In this document: positions 53,379 to 62,892 of the stretch, piece by piece
How positions within the stretch are numbered: position 1 is the stretch's first letter
How the letters are laid out: every line of letters begins with the position of its first letter
DNA from: Owenweeksia sp965229445
GTDB lineage: Bacteria > Bacteroidota > Bacteroidia > Flavobacteriales > Schleiferiaceae
Direction of reading: 5' to 3'
Assembly: GCA_965229445.1 (NCBI GenBank)
Contig: OZ245876.1
Location: forward strand, 2,356,001 to 2,420,000
Length of the DNA stretch: 64,000 nt
Translations under genes and position numbers: made by a program
Notes under the pieces: generated by a model
What the model was told of the DNA's origin: nothing
The model's database searches: none
The model's input: only the letters and a program-made list of their open reading frames with translations

Positions 53379-54463
53379 AAGTAATCCATGTTTCTACTGC
53401 CGACACCTGGCGAGGTGGTGAGCAGCAAATAATTTATCTATACGAAGAGATTGACGATCAAATAGATCAGTATGTATTCTGTGCGATTGGCAGCAGTATT
53501 GAGTTTAATTGCCTGATGTACGACCGAAATGTAGAGTCGGGCCGAAAAAAGTCTTCTCTCTCCCTTGGCTTTAGTCGCAAATTGGCAGAATTTGCGCAAC
53601 AGGTTTCTGCGGATATCATTCATGCCCATGACTCGCATGCACACAACGCCGTGGTTCTAGCCTCCCTCCTTTTCGGTATGAAGCAACCCATGGTGTTGCA
53701 TCGCCGCGTTGATTACCCCGTGAGTAACAATTGGTTCTCTCACTTCAAATACAACTTTCCTCAAATTAAGAAGATCATCTGTGTTTCCCACGAAGTAAAA
53801 CGAATCATTGATAAAAGTATCAAGGATCCCTCCCGGTCAATGGTCATTCACAGCGGAGTTGAATTTGAAAAATTTACAAATCCGGATCAACAGTACCTGC
53901 GCAAAGTATTAAGTCTGTTTAGTGATGATATCTTGATCGGCAACGTTGCGGCAGTAACCCAGCAAAAGGATTATTTCACTTTTGTAGATGCCGCGGAAAG
54001 AATCTGTGGCCAACGTGATGATGTCCATTTTGTGGTCATCGGTGAAGGAGAACAAAGAGCACAAATTCAGGATATCGTAATCAGCAAAAACTTAAAACCA
54101 AAATTCACCTTTCTAGGCTTTAGAGAGGACGTGGCAAGGCTTTTACCCGGTCTGGATGTGTTGTTGTTTTCATCGGAAAAGGAAGGCTTGGGAACCACCA
54201 TTATTGATGCCTTACTGGCGGAAGTGGCTATCGTAAGCACCAGAGCCGGAGGCATCCCCGAAATTGTGCGAGATAGAAAGGAAGCTTTGTTGGCAGAGGT
54301 TAAGGATGCTGAAGGATTAGCCAGGAATGTTATGGAGCTCCTCAATAATCCGGAACTAAAGCAGAAACTTGTAAAAGCAGGTAAAGAAAGAGCTCGTCAG
54401 TTTGATAAAGCAGACATGGCTAAAGCCACCCTTGAAGTTTATCGCGAGATACTAGATGACTAA
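53375..54463 (+). CDS. Glycosyltransferase family 4
   Basis: GT-B enzyme of 362 residues. N-terminal VIHVSTADTWRGGEQQIIYLYEEI, acceptor-side HAHDSHAHNAV, and the donor site LFSSEKEGLGTTIIDALLAEVAIVSTRAGGIPEIV. Third gene of the glycosyltransferase run, coupled to the GT2 gene by a four-base overlap. A role in LPS core or surface polysaccharide is inferred from the neighbours. Confidence 0.9.
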   Translation: MKVIHVSTADTWRGGEQQIIYLYEEIDDQIDQYVFCAIGSSIEFNCLMYDRNVESGRKKSSLSLGFSRKLAEFAQQVSADIIHAHDSHAHNAVVLASLLFGMKQPMVLHRRVDYPVSNNWFSHFKYNFPQIKKIICVSHEVKRIIDKSIKDPSRSMVIHSGVEFEKFTNPDQQYLRKVLSLFSDDILIGNVAAVTQQKDYFTFVDAAERICGQRDDVHFVVIGEGEQRAQIQDIVISKNLKPKFTFLGFREDVARLLPGLDVLLFSSEKEGLGTTIIDALLAEVAIVSTRAGGIPEIVRDRKEALLAEVKDAEGLARNVMELLNNPELKQKLVKAGKERARQFDKADMAKATLEVYREILDD

Positions 54464-54494
54464 AAGAATAGCTTGCCTATCCACTCGTGAAGGC

Positions 54495-54502
54495 TACTTT
54501 TG
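54495..54502 (+). promoter_or_regulatory. -7 box upstream of the small membrane protein gene
   Basis: TACTTTTG, 12 bases before the ATG at 54515. A TTG start at 54500 in the same frame would lie inside this box, which favours the ATG. Confidence 0.45.
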
Positions 54503-54514
54503 CAGATCGGAATT

Positions 54515-54862
54515 ATGGCGGAAATCCTCTTTATACTTATTACCTTTCTTATTCTGATAGCCATCCTATGGATGTTTATTAGAAAAGCAGATCTGCAATT
54601 CCGATATCAACGCCGGCTGCAAAGAAAACCATCATCGCCTGGTGATTTTTGGAAGTTCTCCTGGAATGATGGACAAGCGCGGCAGGATCGATGGAAGGCT
54701 TTTCTCCTATTTCCTATGCTTTTCCCCATTGCAATGGACGATAAAAAGGAGGAACTCCTGGCCATCAAGAAATCGGTGAAAAGGATCCATATCGGCATTT
54801 ATTCAATGATGATTTTGCTCGTGATATTGGCGATTTATTCGGAAAAAGTCTTTCCTAATTAA
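54515..54862 (+). CDS. Small two-helix membrane protein of unknown function
   Basis: A 115-residue protein with a hydrophobic N-terminal helix (about 3-23), a basic middle (KADLQFRYQRRLQRKPS, FWKFSWNDGQARQDRWKAF), and a second hydrophobic helix near the C-terminus (about 92-110). I do not recognise the family. It precedes cca by a few bases and may share its transcript. Confidence 0.65.
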   Translation: MAEILFILITFLILIAILWMFIRKADLQFRYQRRLQRKPSSPGDFWKFSWNDGQARQDRWKAFLLFPMLFPIAMDDKKEELLAIKKSVKRIHIGIYSMMILLVILAIYSEKVFPN

Positions 54863-54871
54863 GTTTTGAAT

Positions 54872-56281
54872 GTGAAGCAGCTTATTAACACGGAAATATT
54901 CAAATTGATCGGTAAAATTGCTGACGAATTGAATATGCCTGTGTACGTGGTTGGTGGTTATGTGAGAGACTTACTATTGCAGCGAGACAATCCAAAAGAC
55001 ATTGATTTTGTGGCAGTGGGGAGTGGTATCGAGCTAGCCAATCGATTAAAGCAGGAATTGAAAGGCGCCCGTTTAAGTGTATTCAAAAACTTCGGTACTG
55101 CACAGGTTAAATACAAGGATCTGGATCTTGAATTTGTTGGGGCGCGTAAAGAATCCTATCGACGGGAAAGCCGCAAGCCAATTGTGGAAAATGGCAGCCT
55201 TGATGATGATCAGAGGAGAAGGGATTTCACCATTAATACCATGGCTATTGCCCTTAATGAAGAGAATTTCGGTGAACTTATGGATCCCTTTGGAGGAATT
55301 CAGGATTTGCATCATCGTATCATTCGCACTCCGCTCGATCCAAAGATTACCTATTCTGATGATCCGCTTCGCATGATGCGGGCTATTCGTTTTGCTTCTC
55401 AACTCAATTTTAAAATTGAAGAATCTAGCCTGTCTGCTATCAGGGAAACCAAGGATCGTATTCGCATCATTAGTATTGAACGGGTAACTGATGAGCTCAA
55501 CAAAATTATGCTATCCAACAAGCCCTCCGTGGGTCTTGGTCTCTTTTATGAAACCGGGTTAATGGACTATTTTCTACCAGAAATAACCGCCCTTAAGGGA
55601 GTAGACGAGATAGAAGGACAGCTGCATAAAGATAATTTCTACCATACCCTTCAGGTAGTGGATAACCTGGCCGAGCGCAGCGATAATTTATGGTTGCGAT
55701 ATGCGGCCCTGTTCCACGATATCGGGAAACCTGTTACCAAGAAGTTTATAAAAGGTACCGGATGGACTTTTCATAATCACGAGTACGTAGGGAGCAAAAT
55801 GATCTACAAAATTTTTAAGCGCCTAAAGCTAAATCTCGGTTCTGAACTTAAATACGTTCAGAAAATTGTGAGCTTGAGCAGCCGCCCTATCGCGGTGGCA
55901 GATAGTCAGGCTACAGCTAGCGCCGCGCGCCGGTTGCTTTTTGACGCAGGTGATGATATGGAAGATTTGATGTTGTTATGTGAATCGGATATAACAACCC
56001 GAAACGAACGGAAGAAAAAGAAGTATTTACAAAACTTCCAAATGGTGCGTGCACGACTTAAGGAAGTGGAAGAATCCGACCGAATCAGAAGTTTCCAACC
56101 TCCCGTAGGGGGCGAAGAAATCATGGCTGCTTTCGATTTAAAGCCCGGTCCAGAAATTGGTAAGATTAAGGAAGCTATTAAGGAGGCTATCCTTGAAGGT
56201 GAAATCAAAAATGATGAACAGGAAGCCCGGGAATTCATGCTCCGTATAGGACATGAAATGGGTCTTAAAAACCGCTCATGA
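54872..56281 (+). CDS. cca: CCA tRNA nucleotidyltransferase with HD domain
   Basis: Adds or repairs the 3' CCA of tRNAs. About 469 residues. Head domain with VYVVGGYVRDLLLQ and the catalytic DIDFVAVG, RRDFTINTMAI and DDPLRMMRAIRFASQ; then an HD domain with YAALFHDIGKP. The start is uncertain: GTG at 54872 is preferred, TTG at 54866 is possible. It overlaps the pRiA4b-like gene by four bases. Confidence 0.93.
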   Translation: MKQLINTEIFKLIGKIADELNMPVYVVGGYVRDLLLQRDNPKDIDFVAVGSGIELANRLKQELKGARLSVFKNFGTAQVKYKDLDLEFVGARKESYRRESRKPIVENGSLDDDQRRRDFTINTMAIALNEENFGELMDPFGGIQDLHHRIIRTPLDPKITYSDDPLRMMRAIRFASQLNFKIEESSLSAIRETKDRIRIISIERVTDELNKIMLSNKPSVGLGLFYETGLMDYFLPEITALKGVDEIEGQLHKDNFYHTLQVVDNLAERSDNLWLRYAALFHDIGKPVTKKFIKGTGWTFHNHEYVGSKMIYKIFKRLKLNLGSELKYVQKIVSLSSRPIAVADSQATASAARRLLFDAGDDMEDLMLLCESDITTRNERKKKKYLQNFQMVRARLKEVEESDRIRSFQPPVGGEEIMAAFDLKPGPEIGKIKEAIKEAILEGEIKNDEQEAREFMLRIGHEMGLKNRS

Positions 56282-56781
56282 CAACAACAAAAGTTTATCT
56301 ATTAAGATGTGTTTTAGACACCGAGGAGGACGTGATTAGAGATATCGCGCTTCTGCCAAATAGTGATTTAAACCTGCTTCACAGAGCCATTCTAAGAGCT
56401 TTTGATTTGGATCAGGGCGAATTGTGCTCATTCTTCAGAAGCAATCAAGAATGGGAACAAGGCGAAGAAATTAGCATGATGGATTTTGATCCGGACACCG
56501 GACGAAATGCTCTGGAAGCTAACAATGTAGGTGGCTGTTTTACGGAGGTAGGTGCCAAAATGCTCTATGTTTATGACTTCCTAAAATTGTGGACCTTCTA
56601 TGTAGAATTGGTGGATTTGCAGGAACCGGATATGGATAAGGTCTATCCTCGATTAGTAGGCAAAGTAGGTGAAAGACCTGCTGAACCTCCTGTGAAAAAC
56701 ATGGAAGCGGAACCTGATTCCGGTGATTCCTTCGGTGAAAGTGAAGATTTTGACAGTTTGGATGAAGATCAATGGTACTAA
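56278..56781 (+). CDS. Plasmid pRiA4b ORF-3-like protein
   Basis: A 167-residue protein resembling the pRiA4b ORF-3/IS1096 TnpR-like family: KVYLLRCVLDTEEDVIRDIALLPNSD, LLHRAILRAFDLDQGELCSFF, and MLYVYDFLKLWTFYVELVDL match the usual order. The C-terminus is strongly acidic (DSGDSFGESEDFDSLDEDQ). Despite the name, chromosomal copies are common and no mobile element surrounds this one. It is translationally coupled to cca; function unknown. Confidence 0.78.
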   Translation: MTTTKVYLLRCVLDTEEDVIRDIALLPNSDLNLLHRAILRAFDLDQGELCSFFRSNQEWEQGEEISMMDFDPDTGRNALEANNVGGCFTEVGAKMLYVYDFLKLWTFYVELVDLQEPDMDKVYPRLVGKVGERPAEPPVKNMEAEPDSGDSFGESEDFDSLDEDQWY

Positions 56782-56821
56782 TACTAGTAGCCACCACCAA
56801 CCCGTTTATGTGTTAAGCTAA

Positions 56822-57118
56822 CTAGGCGATTACAACCGAGTGAATTCTGTTAATGGGAATGCTCCGATTGTTTTTCAGAATGATTCGGTTCTCGGTAAGC
56901 GCCCAAATAGTGGTGTTTACCCGCTTTACCCCCTCATTATCCTCGAAGAGTATATTTACCTTATGTTGATCCAGATTTCCCAGGCTGGTGGCGTGGTGAA
57001 GCACGGTGATGCGATGCTTTCTCAAATTCTCATCGCCGAGAACTTCCGAAGCCGGAAAGTGAAGCCCAGCAATCTTTTCTTTCTCAACCAAGGGTATTTC
57101 TGTGTATGATTTTACCAT
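56822..57118 (-). CDS. Small conserved-looking protein of unknown function
   Basis: A 98-residue protein, mostly beta strands and loops with no signal or membrane segment: MVKSYTEIPLVEKEKIAGLHFP at the start, HKVNILFEDNEGVKRVNTTIWAL in the middle, PINRIHSVVIA at the end. The even strand pattern suggests an Sm-like or small beta-barrel fold, but I cannot assign a family. It is the only gene between two plus-strand units. Confidence 0.7.
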   Translation of the reverse strand: MVKSYTEIPLVEKEKIAGLHFPASEVLGDENLRKHRITVLHHATSLGNLDQHKVNILFEDNEGVKRVNTTIWALTENRIILKNNRSIPINRIHSVVIA

Positions 57119-57226
57119 GCCCTTTTATTGATTGGTGAGTACTAAATGTAGGGAAAAATTGCCTTTACCCCGATTCCTTGTTAATTACAATTAGCATATT
57201 GTTGATTATCCTGGACTACTGATCTC

Positions 57227-57234
57227 TATTTTTG
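57227..57234 (+). promoter_or_regulatory. -7 box of the ion channel operon
   Basis: TATTTTTG, 16 bases before the GTG start at 57251; a TTG lies 22 bases upstream, slightly too far. Confidence 0.45.
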
Positions 57235-57250
57235 AAGAAATCTCACTTTC

Positions 57251-58087
57251 GTGAATTACAACAAACCGGCAAAAGATTCTGGCTGGCGCGCTCAGTGGTA
57301 CGCCATTATTTTCCATTCTCACACCCCGAAGAGCAGGTTATTTGACGTGCTATTACTGATTGCTATTGTGGCCAGTCTCATTACCATAATGCTGGAAAGT
57401 GTGCCTGTTTTACTCCAACAGCACAAAGATTTTTTCCGCGCAGCAGAATGGTTTTTCACCATACTCTTTACACTTGAGTATGTTATTCGATTAATGGTAG
57501 TGAAGTACAAAGCGAGGTATGCCCTTAGCTTTTATGGCATCATTGATCTAATCTCCATCATTCCTACCTATCTGGCGATATTCATTGTAGGTGCGCAGTA
57601 TTTTTTAGTCATCCGTAGTTTTAGATTGCTGCGTGTATTCAGGGTACTTAAAATGGTACGCTTTCTTGGAGAAGCTAAGGTTTTAACGGACGCTCTCAAG
57701 GCCAGCAGAATAAAAATCACGGTGTTTCTTATTACCGTGGTGTGCATCGTCTTTATTATGGGAACAGCCATGTACATTATAGAAGGTGGAGACCATGGGT
57801 TTACGAGTATACCCTCGAGTATCTATTGGTGTATTGTTACGCTTACTACGGTGGGCTATGGGGATATCTCCCCTCAAACTCCCCTTGGAAAAGCCTTCGC
57901 GTCACTCATCATGATTATTGGTTATGGCATAATCGCCGTACCTACCGGCATCGTTACAGCCGAAATGGGGGGGGCATACCGGCGGAACAAAGCCAACCAG
58001 GCATCCAAGACCTGTAATGAGTGCGGTGAGCATGAACACCATGTCGATGCGCAATACTGCAAGAGTTGTGGTCATGAACTCAGCTAA
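57251..58087 (+). CDS. Voltage-gated-type potassium channel with C-terminal zinc ribbon
   Basis: A 278-residue ion transporter: six hydrophobic helices, with an S4-like helix carrying regularly spaced Arg (FLVIRSFRLLRVFRVLKMVRF, broken over about 115-135) and the selectivity filter TTVGYGD in TLTTVGYGDISPQ. A C-terminal CNECGEHEHHVDAQYCKSCG zinc ribbon follows the last helix, as in related Bacteroidota channels. The start codon is GTG. The 3' end overlaps miaA by 14 bases. Confidence 0.92.
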   Translation: MNYNKPAKDSGWRAQWYAIIFHSHTPKSRLFDVLLLIAIVASLITIMLESVPVLLQQHKDFFRAAEWFFTILFTLEYVIRLMVVKYKARYALSFYGIIDLISIIPTYLAIFIVGAQYFLVIRSFRLLRVFRVLKMVRFLGEAKVLTDALKASRIKITVFLITVVCIVFIMGTAMYIIEGGDHGFTSIPSSIYWCIVTLTTVGYGDISPQTPLGKAFASLIMIIGYGIIAVPTGIVTAEMGGAYRRNKANQASKTCNECGEHEHHVDAQYCKSCGHELS

Positions 58088-58982
58088 AACAGCCCTCTTT
58101 ATTTGCGGCCCTACCGCCGTAGGTAAAACTTCCTTAGCTATTTCCCTCGCTCAATGGCTCAGTACAGAAATCCTGTCCTTCGACTCCAGGCAAATTTATC
58201 AGGAACTTAAAATTGGTTCGGCACCTCCTTCTCCCTCAGAACTTGCCGCGGTTAAACACCATTTTGTAGCAAGCCACAGCTTGTCTGATACGATAAATGC
58301 GGGTATATATGAAAAGCTTGCATTGAAAGCCATTATGGAATTGTTTCAATCCAGGGATAATCTTGTGCTGGTAGGAGGAAGTGGCCTGTACATGAAGGCT
58401 TTGACTGAGGGCTTTGACCAAATTCCTGAAGTTGATCCCGCGATTAGAGAAGAGCTCAATCTTATTCATGCCCAGAGCGGGTTGGTTGTACTGCAGACTG
58501 AATTAGCCTCTAAAGATCCTCAATACCACCAGGAGGTCGACCTTCAAAACCCGCAACGGGTGATCCGTGCTTTGGAAGTTATTCGCTCTACAGGAAAACC
58601 CTTTTCATCATTTAGAAGGGGCACAAAGCAGACCCGTCCGTTCAAAACAATAAAAATTGGGTTAAACATGGCTCGAGAAGTACTTTATGATAGAATTAAT
58701 GAACGAGTGGATGCTATGATGGCAGCCGGCCTGGAAGAAGAAGTTCGCGAGCTTAAAAATTACTGGGACAAAGCTGCCCTGAAGACGGTAGGATATGATG
58801 AGCTCGTAAATTACATCCGCGGAGATATACCGCTACATCTTGCCATAGAAGAAATTAAAAAGAATACACGGCGATATGCAAAACGTCAGTTAACCTGGTT
58901 CAGACGAGATTCTGAAATAAAATGGTTTCAGCCTCATGAAATAGATATGATAAAAGTATACCTCAACAAACAGCTCAACTAG
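58074..58982 (+). CDS. miaA: tRNA dimethylallyltransferase
   Basis: Transfers a dimethylallyl group from DMAPP to A37 of tRNAs reading UNN codons. The 302 residues start MNSAKTALFICGPTAVGKTS (P-loop) and contain SFDSRQIYQEL, VGGSGLYMKAL, and KTVGYDELVNYI. The start at 58074 puts the P-loop at the N-terminus and lies within the zinc-ribbon coding part of the channel gene; the open frame to 58017 is an extension in the other gene. DMAPP comes from the same isoprenoid pool as the idi and mevalonate genes of this window. Confidence 0.94.
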   Translation: MNSAKTALFICGPTAVGKTSLAISLAQWLSTEILSFDSRQIYQELKIGSAPPSPSELAAVKHHFVASHSLSDTINAGIYEKLALKAIMELFQSRDNLVLVGGSGLYMKALTEGFDQIPEVDPAIREELNLIHAQSGLVVLQTELASKDPQYHQEVDLQNPQRVIRALEVIRSTGKPFSSFRRGTKQTRPFKTIKIGLNMAREVLYDRINERVDAMMAAGLEEEVRELKNYWDKAALKTVGYDELVNYIRGDIPLHLAIEEIKKNTRRYAKRQLTWFRRDSEIKWFQPHEIDMIKVYLNKQLN

Positions 58983-58988
58983 GTTTCA

Positions 58989-60002
58989 ATGGCAGTATGG
59001 CGTAAAATACTTTGGCCACTGGTGCCACTTTATGCTTTGGTAACCGCCATTAGAAACAAATTGTTTGATCTCGGATGGCTTAAATCTCATGGCTTTGAAA
59101 TACCAGTAATCGTAGTAGGCAATATTAGTACGGGAGGAACGGGTAAAACACCTTGTGTCGAATTCTTGATTAGCCAGCTGCCAGATCTTAAAATTGGCTT
59201 TGTCAGTCGCGGATACGGGCGTTCTACTAAAGGATTACGTATCATTTCTCCGAGCGACTCACCCAGTGAAATTGGCGATGAGCCCTGGCAAATTATGAAC
59301 AAGTTTCCGCAGCTTAAAGGGGCTGTATCAGAAAAAAGAGTTCGAGGAATAGAAGCTTTGTTGGAGAGATACCAACTAGATGTAATTATTCTCGACGACG
59401 CTTTCCAACACCGCTATGTAAAAGGTGATGTGAATATTTTATTAACTACCTGGTCTGATCCATACTATAAAGACCACCTGCTGCCGGCCGGCAACCTGAG
59501 GGAATCGAGAGGGTCAGTCAAAAGAGCAGATATAATCATCATTACTAAATGTCCCACTGATATGGACGATAAACAGAAGCAAAGCTTTCTGAGCAGTCTA
59601 AATATTCAATATCAATCTACATACTTCAGCAGTGTACGTTATGGATCGCTGAAAAGTAGTACCGGGAAATTGTGGCATGATCAAGGGGTAGAAGTCGTCT
59701 TGCTTACTGGTATCGCTAACCCGCTCTTGTTAAAAGAACAGGTACAGTCACAATTCGTATTAAAATCTCACCTGGCCTACGGCGATCATCATTCATTTTC
59801 CCCGAATGATATCAAACAACTGGAAAACAGTAGCTTACCCATCATTACCACCGAAAAGGATTGGGCAAGATTAAAGCCGCTGGTGTCTGATAGTTTGGCG
59901 AAACGCATTTATGTATGGCCTATAGAAATGCATATTCTCTTTCACCAAAAAGCAGAATTGGTCACAGAAATAAGATCTAAGATTCATCGCTATATGTCTT
60001 GA
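58989..60002 (+). CDS. lpxK: Tetraacyldisaccharide 4'-kinase
   Basis: Phosphorylates the lipid A precursor at the inner membrane. The 337 residues begin with a membrane-associated helix (LWPLVPLYALVTAIRNKLFD) and the P-loop VGNISTGGTGKTPCVEFL, then GFVSRGYGRSTKG, DDAFQHR and PAGNLRES. Six bases after miaA, so probably the same transcript. It belongs with the LPS-type glycosyltransferases upstream. Confidence 0.94.
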   Translation: MAVWRKILWPLVPLYALVTAIRNKLFDLGWLKSHGFEIPVIVVGNISTGGTGKTPCVEFLISQLPDLKIGFVSRGYGRSTKGLRIISPSDSPSEIGDEPWQIMNKFPQLKGAVSEKRVRGIEALLERYQLDVIILDDAFQHRYVKGDVNILLTTWSDPYYKDHLLPAGNLRESRGSVKRADIIIITKCPTDMDDKQKQSFLSSLNIQYQSTYFSSVRYGSLKSSTGKLWHDQGVEVVLLTGIANPLLLKEQVQSQFVLKSHLAYGDHHSFSPNDIKQLENSSLPIITTEKDWARLKPLVSDSLAKRIYVWPIEMHILFHQKAELVTEIRSKIHRYMS

Positions 60003-60035
60003 GATTGACCGCTGAAGATCAGGCTCAATCTACCT

Positions 60036-60065
60036 TTGTGAGCCGATGTATATTTTGTTTCTTTG
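60036..60065 (+). promoter_or_regulatory. Promoter of gatB
   Basis: TTG (60036-60038), exactly 19 bases, then TTTCTTTG (60058-60065), one base off TAnnTTTG, 9 bases before the ATG at 60075. A second possible -7 box, TACCTTTG, lies at 60031-60038. Confidence 0.5.
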
Positions 60066-60074
60066 CCGCCCGAG

Positions 60075-61526
60075 ATGAAGGATATTTTAGAGAAATACGA
60101 ACCTGTCATTGGTCTGGAAATTCATGTTCAGCTCAACACCTTAAGTAAGGTTTACAGTTCCGATGCTACGGCATACGGTGCTGCCCCTAATACTCAGACC
60201 AACGCTATATCTCTGGGTCATCCGGGAACCTTGCCGCGAATCAATAAAAAAGTTATTGAGTCAGCGGTAAAACTGGGTCTCGCATGCAATTGTACCATCC
60301 GGGAGCGCAATGAATTTGCCCGGAAGAATTATTTCTATGCTGACTTGCCAAAAGGCTATCAAATTACGCAACACCTTACGCCTATTTGCAATGGTGGCTA
60401 TGTGGAAATTGAAGATGCTGATGGCAACAAAAAAACAATTGGTCTTACCCGCATTCATATGGAAGAAGATAGCGGTAAGAGCCTCCATGACATCGATCCA
60501 TTTGACAGTCTGATCGATCTAAACCGTGCCGGTGTACCCCTTTTGGAGATAGTAAGTGAACCTGATTTCAGATCAGGTGCCGAAGCGTACAATTATCTGT
60601 CAGAAATGCGCAAGTTGGTGCGCTATCTGGATATTTCAGATGGCAATATGGAAGAGGGAAGCCTGCGTTGCGACGTGAATATTTCCATTCGACCACGCGG
60701 ACGAGAAAAATTTGGCACCAAGGTGGAGGTGAAAAACCTCAACTCATTTAGAAATGTTCAAAAGGCTATCGACTATGAGATCAATCGCCAGTTTGAAAAA
60801 ATAGAATCCGGCGGTATCATTGATCAGGAAACACGAACTTTTGATGCGGCTCGCAGCAAGACAACCGCTATGCGTTCTAAAGAGGAAGCGCATGATTATC
60901 GATATTTTAATGAGCCTGATCTGCAACCGGTTTGGGTTAAGCAAGACTATATAGAGTCGGTTAAGGTTAACATGCCTCCATTACCTAATGAACTGTATGC
61001 CAAGTACCTTCAGTTAGGCCTGGGTGATTATGACGCCCGTCTTTTGACGGATGATAAGGACATTGCCCTTTATTTCGAAGAAGTTTTAAAACATACGAAG
61101 AATTACAAAGCAGCAGCTAACTGGATCATGGGTAGTGTAAAATCATACCTCAATGATCAGGCTGTACACATCACTGAATTCCCGTTAAAACCCAATACCA
61201 TTGCCCGTCTTATTAGTCTGGTTGACAATGGCGTAGTTAGTAATTCTGCGGCTTCTGGAGAGTTGTTTAAAAGCTTGCTGGAATCACCTGGCATTGATCC
61301 TGAGGTAGTCGCAAAAGAAAAGAACCTTATACAGGAAAGCGATCAGGATGCGTTAATGGATTTAGTGCGACAAGCACTGGCATCAAATCCGGCTAAAGTA
61401 GCAGAATACAAAGCCGGGAAAAAAGGTTTATTAGGCATGTTTATGGGTGAAGTTATGAAGCTATCCAAAGGGAAAGCTGATCCCAAGCTTGCCAGTAAAT
61501 TAGTTCAACAAGAATTAGAAAAGTAA
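60075..61526 (+). CDS. gatB: Asp-tRNA(Asn)/Glu-tRNA(Gln) amidotransferase subunit B
   Basis: Tail-binding subunit of the GatCAB complex that converts misacylated Glu-tRNA(Gln)/Asp-tRNA(Asn). The 483 residues open with YEPVIGLEIHVQLNTLSKVY and contain LPKGYQITQ, IHMEEDSGKS, DLNRAGVPLLEIVSEPD, EGSLRCDVNISI and EVKNLNSFRNVQKAI. The start at 60075 (MKDILEKYEP) is chosen; a TTG four codons earlier falls in the promoter box. Confidence 0.95.
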   Translation: MKDILEKYEPVIGLEIHVQLNTLSKVYSSDATAYGAAPNTQTNAISLGHPGTLPRINKKVIESAVKLGLACNCTIRERNEFARKNYFYADLPKGYQITQHLTPICNGGYVEIEDADGNKKTIGLTRIHMEEDSGKSLHDIDPFDSLIDLNRAGVPLLEIVSEPDFRSGAEAYNYLSEMRKLVRYLDISDGNMEEGSLRCDVNISIRPRGREKFGTKVEVKNLNSFRNVQKAIDYEINRQFEKIESGGIIDQETRTFDAARSKTTAMRSKEEAHDYRYFNEPDLQPVWVKQDYIESVKVNMPPLPNELYAKYLQLGLGDYDARLLTDDKDIALYFEEVLKHTKNYKAAANWIMGSVKSYLNDQAVHITEFPLKPNTIARLISLVDNGVVSNSAASGELFKSLLESPGIDPEVVAKEKNLIQESDQDALMDLVRQALASNPAKVAEYKAGKKGLLGMFMGEVMKLSKGKADPKLASKLVQQELEK

Positions 61527-61537
61527 TACCCCCTATA

Positions 61538-62728
61538 ATGAATATTAAGTCGATTTTTAGCCTATTGGCCCTTGTAGCATTGCTCGTTTCTTGCAACAGT
61601 GGTGGCACCAGCATAAGTGGAACCGTAAGTGGTGCCGAAGAAATTACGCTGGTAAAGATCAGTGGTCGCAACAATATGGATACCCTGCAGGTGATACCAG
61701 TATCCGGAGCGGAAGGCAAGTTTAACTACGCACCTGACATTGATTCGCTCACTTTTATTTTCGTTTATGTGACGGAACAATTCAATATTCCATTACTGCT
61801 AAATCCGGGAGATCAAGCAGAACTGGTGATAGACGCTGGTTCACCAGAATCCAGCTATACGATCAGCGGCAGCTATGAATCACAAGCCATCAAAGAAATC
61901 CTGACCGTTACGGAATCGGCAATGAGTGAGGTAGACAGCCTTAGTCAGCTACTAAGCGGTGCACAGGAATCTGAAAATTTCGCGGCGATGCGCGCACAAT
62001 TGGACATATCCTACAATCAGATCATCCAGTCTTCGGCTCAGACTTTTAAGGATCGTATCGATCAAAACCCTGGAGACATGGCCAATATTTATATCTTCAG
62101 TCAGGGTGTAGGCAACAGACCCATTCTTTCGGTTCAGGAAAACTTTGAGTATTTGGAAAAAGTAGCCAATGGCATCAGTGAAACTTATCCCGATCATAGA
62201 ATCACCAAGAGTTTCAATGAAGATACCGAGCGCATGCGTGCCCAGGTAGCCGAGCAACAAAGGCTGGAAGAAATCAAGAATTCCGTTTCTGCCGGGGCTC
62301 AGGTACCTGAAATCAGCCTACCGGATCCCAACGGCAATGTGCGTAATCTATCAGATCTCAGAGGGAAAGTAGTACTAGTGGATTTCTGGGCTGCCTGGTG
62401 TAAACCATGCCGCATGGAAAATCCTAATGTGGTGAGAATGTACGAGAAGTACAACCCTAAAGGCTTTGAGGTTTTTAGTGTTTCTCTGGATGGATTACCC
62501 AACCAGCAAAATCCGGCGCAACTATGGACAGAAGCCATAGCGCAAGATGGCCTCAGCTGGGAAAACCACGTCAGTGATCTCAAAGGCTGGAAGTCAGAGG
62601 CTGTCTCAACATTCGGTTTTCAAGGGATCCCTTATACGGTGCTTGTGGATCGTGATGGCACCATCATTCAGACCAACTTACGAGGAGCGGCTCTGGAGCA
62701 GAAACTGGAGGAGCTGTTGGGTTCATAG
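61538..62728 (+). CDS. TlpA-like thioredoxin-family lipoprotein with DUF4369 domain
   Basis: Periplasmic lipoprotein of 396 residues (lipobox ALLVSCNSG, lipid-attached Cys about residue 19). An N-terminal DUF4369-like beta domain (about 25-130) and a helical linker precede a C-terminal AhpC/TSA-TlpA domain with the redox pair in WAAWCKPCRMENP (about residue 287) and the cis-Pro region GIPYTVLVDRDG. Such proteins reduce or isomerise disulfides in Bacteroidota, for example in cytochrome c maturation; the partner is not known here. It starts 11 bases after gatB. Confidence 0.9.
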   Translation: MNIKSIFSLLALVALLVSCNSGGTSISGTVSGAEEITLVKISGRNNMDTLQVIPVSGAEGKFNYAPDIDSLTFIFVYVTEQFNIPLLLNPGDQAELVIDAGSPESSYTISGSYESQAIKEILTVTESAMSEVDSLSQLLSGAQESENFAAMRAQLDISYNQIIQSSAQTFKDRIDQNPGDMANIYIFSQGVGNRPILSVQENFEYLEKVANGISETYPDHRITKSFNEDTERMRAQVAEQQRLEEIKNSVSAGAQVPEISLPDPNGNVRNLSDLRGKVVLVDFWAAWCKPCRMENPNVVRMYEKYNPKGFEVFSVSLDGLPNQQNPAQLWTEAIAQDGLSWENHVSDLKGWKSEAVSTFGFQGIPYTVLVDRDGTIIQTNLRGAALEQKLEELLGS

Positions 62729-62841
62729 AGCTCAGTTTGGTTGATTCGTGATACGAAGTTGGAAGACTTATCATGCTTATCTTTATGCAAATGAGAGAAA
62801 GTACTTCGCAGCAGGGTCGTGGCTATACTTTCAGACGCTCT

Positions 62842-62862
62842 CACCTAAAATGGTTTTAGGTG
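62842..62862 (+). terminator. Hairpin after the TlpA-like gene
   Basis: CACCTAAAA and TTTTAGGTG form a perfect 9-bp stem around TGG, followed by GGCTTTCT. The T-run is weak, so it is a probable but not certain intrinsic terminator. Confidence 0.55.
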
Positions 62863-62892
62863 GGCTTTCTAAGGCTTTGAAATTGAATAAGC

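Noticed and set aside
56278..56781. Mobile-element remnant because of the pRiA4b/IS1096 family name
   Set aside because: No transposase, inverted repeats or target duplications nearby; the gene is coupled to cca.
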